NCBI GenBank assembly: GCA_902782785.1 | Contig: CACZOH010000297.1 | Coordinates: forward strand, 1-8,671 | From: an uncultured Ruminococcus sp. | GTDB lineage: Bacteria; Bacillota; Clostridia; Oscillospirales; CAG-272 | Reading direction: 5' to 3' | DNA length: 8,671 nt | In this document: piece by piece, positions 6,439 to 8,671 of the stretch | Numbering within the stretch: position 1 is the first letter of the stretch | Layout: each line of letters starts with the position of its first letter | Made by a program: the position numbers and the translations under genes | Notes under the pieces: generated by a model | What the model saw: only the letters and a program-made list of their open reading frames with translations | The model's database searches: none | What the model was told of the DNA's origin: nothing

Positions 6439-7248
6439 TTACTCCATGTTAGAGTGCGACTCCCGATATTGTTTCGGGGTAACGCTGAAAATACGCTTGA
6501 ACGAAAGGTAAAAGTTCTTGACGTCGTTGACTCCCACCGCGTGACTTATCTCGTCTATCGGCAGATTGGTTTCCGATAAAAGCTGGCACGCCTTCTCCAT
6601 TCTGTAATGAACAAGATATAAGTGTACGCTTGTGGCTCTGTATTTTGCAAATATCTTCTGCAGATAAGACGGATACAAGCCGACCGCCGCGGCAACATCG
6701 CTGATCTTGATATTTTTGTTGTAATTGTTCTGAATGAACCTGACCGCGGAATCTATGTAATCGTCTGCGGACTTTTTGCTTTTTTTGCCCGTGTTTTTAC
6801 CGCGTTTGATACGCTCTTTTTCTATAAGACAGTAGTTTATAAGATTCTTTATTAAAAGCAAAAGCACGTAGTCGCTTGAATCGACGTAATTATATTCCGA
6901 TTTTATTTCGCTTATTATATTCGGGAGAGCGTCGAATGAAAATATTTCCCACGGTTCCGGCAGTCCTCTCTGATTTAAAAGTTCATGCCTGAATATAATG
7001 TTTGTTATTTTAAAATCTTTATCCTTACATGTCGGATTTATACTGTGCTCGGAGTTGTCTGCTATTATAAATACGTCGCCTGCCTTTATTTTGCAGACCT
7101 TTTCGCCTACGTAATGCAAAGCTTCCCCGCTGTTTACGTAAACTATCTCGATAAAGTTATGACGGTGCTTTAAGACGGATTCATATCCCACGCTTTCAAC
7201 GATCACTATGTTCCTGTCAACGTCGAACATTTTGATATCAAAAACCAC
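6439..7248 (-). CDS. AraC-family transcriptional regulator with N-terminal cupin sensor
   Basis: A 269-residue cytoplasmic DNA-binding protein is read from GTG at 7246-7248, chosen because AGGAG lies 7 bases upstream; the in-frame ATG at codon 7 has no such site. Residues about 20-95 look like the cupin ligand-sensing domain of AraC regulators (HRHNFIEIVYVNSGE at 28-42, IKAGDVFIIADNSEHSI at 54-70). A Lys/Arg-rich linker lies at about 145-160. Residues about 163-264 are the C-terminal AraC/XylS domain with two helix-turn-helix units: ISDVAAAVGLYPSYLQKIF (182-200) and IDEISHAVGVNDVKNFYLSF (231-250), ending in the family signature VTPKQYRES. Such proteins usually activate adjacent sugar-use genes when a sugar binds. 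It is first in the minus-strand cluster, has its own strong promoter, and shares an 11-base leader word with the next gene, so it probably controls both itself and the surface-protein genes. Confidence 0.92.
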   Translation of the reverse strand: MVFDIKMFDVDRNIVIVESVGYESVLKHRHNFIEIVYVNSGEALHYVGEKVCKIKAGDVFIIADNSEHSINPTCKDKDFKITNIIFRHELLNQRGLPEPWEIFSFDALPNIISEIKSEYNYVDSSDYVLLLLIKNLINYCLIEKERIKRGKNTGKKSKKSADDYIDSAVRFIQNNYNKNIKISDVAAAVGLYPSYLQKIFAKYRATSVHLYLVHYRMEKACQLLSETNLPIDEISHAVGVNDVKNFYLSFKRIFSVTPKQYRESHSNME

Positions 7249-7332
7249 TTCTGCTCTCCTACCTTGTCACTTTAAACTTACGAAAGCAAAAGGAAACAAA
7301 TATATTTATCATTATCTTTTAGTCCAATAGTA

Positions 7333-7350
7333 TTTTATCACATGATAAAA
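7333..7350 (-). promoter_or_regulatory. Inverted repeat in the regulator leader sharing an 11-base word with leader hairpin B
   Basis: TTTTATCA (7333-7340) and TGATAAAA (7343-7350) form an 8-bp inverted repeat about 50 bases downstream of the predicted regulator transcription start. On the minus strand it contains TTATCATGTGA, also found in the same orientation at 6213-6223 in the loop of leader hairpin B. A shared operator for the AraC-type protein, or a shared RNA motif, is inferred. Confidence 0.4.
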
Positions 7351-7362
7351 AAAAAGACAATG

Positions 7363-7383
7363 GTAAAATGAATCACATTTTAC
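7363..7383 (-). other. AT-rich hairpin followed by a T-run in the regulator leader
   Basis: GTAAAATG (7363-7370) and CATTTTAC (7376-7383) form a perfect 8-bp stem with a 5-base loop, about 10 bases into the predicted transcript of the AraC-type gene. In minus-strand RNA it is followed by CAUUGUC and then nine U. That resembles a weak attenuator, but the stem is AT-rich and the U-run is displaced by seven bases. An operator for autoregulation is equally possible. Confidence 0.35.
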
Positions 7384-7398
7384 TTTTCGTACAAAAAT

Positions 7399-7427
7399 AT
7401 TATATCATAAAAAATATAAGATTTCAA
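7399..7427 (-). promoter_or_regulatory. Near-consensus sigma-A promoter of the AraC-type regulator
   Basis: On the minus strand TTGAAA (7422-7427) is followed, after a 17-base spacer, by an exact TATAAT (7399-7404). The spacer ends in TGA, giving an extended -10 (TGATATAAT). Predicted transcription starts near 7392 and leaves a leader of about 144 bases before the GTG at 7248. The strength of the match suggests substantial basal expression of the regulator. Confidence 0.75.
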
Positions 7428-7489
7428 GTGCTTAAAACATTTTTTTGCTGCATACATTACGGAATTTTTATCCGTATTTACGTTTTGAG

Positions 7490-7506
7490 CGGCTTATAAT
7501 AAGCCG
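7490..7506. repeat. Short palindrome in the gap between the regulator promoter and the TnpV relic
   Basis: CGGCTTAT (7490-7497) and ATAAGCCG (7499-7506) are perfect inverted arms around one base. A smaller inverted repeat (ACGGA/TCCGT, about 7459-7475) lies just before it. No T-run follows on either strand, so a terminator is not supported. The rest of 7430-7569 shows no gene. Confidence 0.4.
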
Positions 7507-7572
7507 TAAAACGCCTGAGTTGTAAAACTTTGTTTGAGAACAGTTATAAGTATGGTAAAACTATTACAATCA

Positions 7573-7634
7573 CAAAAGATAAAATATTGGTAAAAACACG
7601 CACTTCATCCGCTGTAAATTGCAAAAGATAAAAT
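7573..7634. repeat. 13-bp direct repeat at the end of the TnpV relic
   Basis: CAAAAGATAAAAT occurs exactly at 7573-7585 and again at 7622-7634, 49 bases start to start. Both copies lie in the non-homologous 3' tail of the TnpV-like frame. It may record a local duplication, an insertion footprint or an AT-rich chance match. Confidence 0.6.
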
Positions 7635-7836
7635 GCTGACATGACTGCTGTATTGAATTCATACGTCTTACCCACTCAAAATTATCGGACGCTTTAAGTT
7701 CTTCCGTAACGTTTTCTATCTTCGCATACTGACGAATCAGCAGATCGTAAGTTTCCTGCACATCACGATTCAAATCATTCAGATATGCAAAACAACACGA
7801 CAACTTTATTTTTCCGTATATATGGCAGTACGCTCT

Positions 7837-7859
7837 TGAGCCAAATTTGTTTTGGCTCA
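7837..7859. repeat. 9-bp inverted repeat at the 5' edge of the TnpV relic
   Basis: TGAGCCAAA (7837-7845) and TTTGGCTCA (7851-7859) are perfect arms around a 5-base loop. They sit over the first codons of the TnpV-like frame, so the start codon there is doubtful. There is no T-tract on either side. Confidence 0.6.
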
Positions 7860-7976
7860 TATGAAATATATCCGAGCCATATTGGGGCTAAACATTTCAG
7901 ATCAGAATATCTTCGGCGATTATGAAAACGTGATTTTCAAAAAATATTGTAAACGCTAAAAACTTTCAAAAAGGTA

Positions 7977-8029
7977 TTGACAAACATCTGTTTGTGTGAT
8001 ACAATATATCACGTGCCGAACAGATGTTC
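7977..8029 (+). promoter_or_regulatory. Consensus promoter with two LexA-like (SOS) boxes
   Basis: TTGACA (7977-7982) and TACAAT (8000-8005) are separated by exactly 17 bases, with TGA before the -10 (extended -10). CAAACATCTGTTTG (7981-7994), in the spacer, and CGAACAGATGTTC (8017-8029), just after the -10, both fit the Gram-positive LexA/DinR pattern CGAAC-N4-GTTC; the first deviates at outer bases. Boxes over the promoter core are what repression by LexA needs. No intact gene follows downstream on the plus strand, so this appears to be an orphan promoter of a lost mobile-element gene. Confidence 0.6.
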
Positions 8030-8280
8030 TTTTTTTGCTCTGACTCAGACAAATCATTCAATTATCCATCTATACGGATCAGCAAGCGTTGGAAGCGCTT
8101 AAAATCGCTCGTGTGCGCGTTGACCGATATAGGCAGAAAACTTTCCCAGTATGAAAATATCGTCGCTCATATCGCGTTTTAAGCAGTCAGCGTTGTGTAC
8201 TGTTTTTTCTTCAGTTGGTAAAAGAGAAAGTAACCGTCAAAAGTAACACCCACTGAATGAACAAGAAAACAAGCACATAG
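8030..8280. other. Non-coding stretch after the SOS-type promoter
   Basis: No convincing gene is seen. A short open stretch on the plus strand (about 8050-8150, reading QLSIYTDQQALEAL) follows the promoter and could be a scrap of a lost protein, but it is too short to identify. T-rich TACTGTTTTTTCTTCAG (8198-8214) resembles TACTGTCTTCTTTTTCAG (8377-8394), possibly a diverged direct repeat. Confidence 0.4.
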
Positions 8281-8283
8281 GAA

Positions 8284-8336
8284 AATGACCGTCATTATTG
8301 ACACCACGGTGACGACAGGTGACAGCAGTGACGGGT
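8284..8336 (+). repeat. GTGAC short-repeat cluster with adjoining palindrome
   Basis: AATGACCGTCATT (8284-8296) is palindromic around one base. It is followed by GGTGACGACA (8308-8317), GGTGACAGCA (8318-8327) and AGTGACGGGT (8327-8336), three copies of GTGAC at 9-10-base spacing. GTCACC occurs twice more in reverse orientation (about 8370-8375 and 8493-8498). Iteron-like binding sites for a replication or mobilisation protein are one possibility. An open frame of 17 codons from 8285 covers this stretch and may be coincidence. Confidence 0.4.
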
Positions 8337-8339
8337 AAA

Positions 8340-8572
8340 TCGATATATATCGAAACAGGCTTTGCCGCCGTCACCATACTGTCTTCTTTTTCAGCAGGTA
8401 TTTCTTAACCGTAGTATTCTTTATCATCTATGGTGAGAAATACCACAAACCGTATTGACGCATCTGAAACCGTATACGGTAAAAGTAATTCCGTCACCGC
8501 AATGAAATGACGCTCCGGTAAATTACGGGAGCGTCAGATATTCCTCTTATTAGCGGCATCCGCAGATGCCGC
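8340..8572. repeat. Series of palindromes and hairpins in gene-free mobile-element-like DNA
   Basis: Inverted repeats follow one another: TCGATATATATCGA (8340-8353, 14 bp); GGTATTTCT/AGAAATACC (8397-8405 and 8436-8444); ACCGTATACGGT (8469-8480, 12 bp); TGACGCTCC/GGAGCGTCA (8508-8516 and 8528-8536); GCGGCATC/GATGCCGC (8553-8560 and 8565-8572, CGCA loop). AAACCGTAT is also directly repeated (8447-8455 and 8467-8475). No open frame of useful length covers the region. Such density is typical of cis-acting transfer, replication or end regions of mobile elements, but the type is not identified. Confidence 0.6.
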
Positions 8573-8594
8573 AAGCCGCCTCGCAGAGCGCATT

Positions 8595-8623
8595 GCACTT
8601 TTGGCTCTGCCGAAAGTGCTTTT
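8595..8623 (+). terminator. Intrinsic terminator-like hairpin, plus strand
   Basis: GCACTTTTGGC (8595-8605) pairs with GCCGAAAGTGC (8609-8619) over 11 positions with one G·U, around a 3-base loop, and is followed by TTTT (8620-8623). Orientation favours ending plus-strand transcripts, such as one from the SOS-type promoter about 600 bases upstream. Confidence 0.45.
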
Positions 8624-8625
8624 GC

Positions 8626-8646
8626 GTTACTCTTGACAAGAGTAAC
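8626..8646. repeat. Perfect 9-bp hairpin next to the terminator-like hairpin
   Basis: GTTACTCTT (8626-8634) and AAGAGTAAC (8638-8646) are perfect arms around the loop GAC, six bases after the preceding hairpin arm. Hairpins of this kind are common at transfer origins of clostridial mobilisable elements, but no relaxase gene is visible here to confirm that. Confidence 0.5.
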
Positions 8647-8671
8647 AGAACTAAAATATTTCGCACGGCTC

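Larger units (their letters stand above)
7570..7860 (-). pseudogene. tnpV: TnpV-like transposon protein, 5'-truncated relic
   Basis: A 96-codon frame runs from ATG at 7858-7860 to TGA at 7570-7572. Residues about 26-75 (YLNDLNRDVQETYDLLIRQ..., VTEELKASDNFEWVRRMNSI...) closely match my memory of the C-terminal half of TnpV, a small protein carried by clostridial mobile elements and usually about 110-125 residues long. The N-terminal half (PIGxYGxxRxxYL region) is absent: upstream there is an in-frame TAG, no ribosome binding site, and a 9-bp inverted repeat covering the supposed start. The last 20 residues (MKCVFLPIFYLL) are not TnpV-like. I read it as a fragment of a decayed element. TnpV's biochemical role is not established, so none is assigned. 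Confidence 0.7.

Noticed and set aside
6349..6579. Plus-strand frame beginning MKKILSLKN near leader hairpin A
   Set aside because: Although AAAGGAGG lies upstream, it is about 20 bases from the ATG and inside a hairpin, and most of the frame runs antisense through the conserved C-terminus of the AraC-type gene.
8050..8150. Fragment of a Y-family DNA polymerase after the SOS-type promoter
   Set aside because: The readable stretch (QLSIYTDQQALEAL) is too short and lacks any diagnostic polymerase motif, so only the promoter context suggests it.
8285..8338. 17-codon frame MTVIIDTTVTTGDSSDG
   Set aside because: AGG lies very close to the ATG and the sequence is a run of GTGAC repeats; nothing beyond an open frame supports translation.

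Overview
The window looks like a chromosomal segment of a low-to-moderate GC Firmicute, most likely a gut or rumen Clostridia (Oscillospiraceae-like) bacterium. The grounds are Gram-positive lipoprotein and membrane-anchored surface proteins, AGGAG-type ribosome binding sites, a relic of the clostridial TnpV family and a Gram-positive LexA-type box. No taxonomic marker gene is present, so this is inference.

Positions 1-7248 hold five genes, all on the minus strand. In transcription order (right to left) they are: an AraC-family regulator (6439-7248); a small secreted, C-terminally anchored protein with a PDT-repeat stalk (5365-6114); a CBM9-like carbohydrate-binding surface protein with a C-terminal membrane anchor (4158-5297); a sugar-type extracellular solute-binding lipoprotein (2611-4116); and a large multidomain lipoprotein (1-2528, cut by the window edge) with a PKD domain, a discoidin-like domain and a six-hairpin glycosidase-like domain. 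Together they look like an AraC-controlled locus for capture and breakdown of a carbohydrate at the cell surface. No ABC permease is visible. A hairpin lies in each of the three gaps between the four surface-protein genes.

The most unusual feature is the 324-base leader between the regulator and the small secreted protein. It holds two related hairpins (6299-6340 and 6198-6248). Both have uninterrupted stems only when read as minus-strand RNA. Both present the anti-Shine-Dalgarno sequence CCUCCUU in the loop, and their stems show a compensatory base-pair difference. They could pair with the gene's own ribosome binding site. One loop also carries an 11-base word found again in the leader of the regulator gene.

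Positions 7249-7569 are non-coding and carry the regulator's leader and a near-consensus promoter. From about 7570 to the right edge the DNA looks like decayed mobile-element sequence: a TnpV-like relic on the minus strand, a consensus plus-strand promoter flanked by LexA-like boxes with no recognisable gene after it, and roughly 360 bases packed with inverted repeats and short GTGAC repeats, ending in a terminator-like hairpin.
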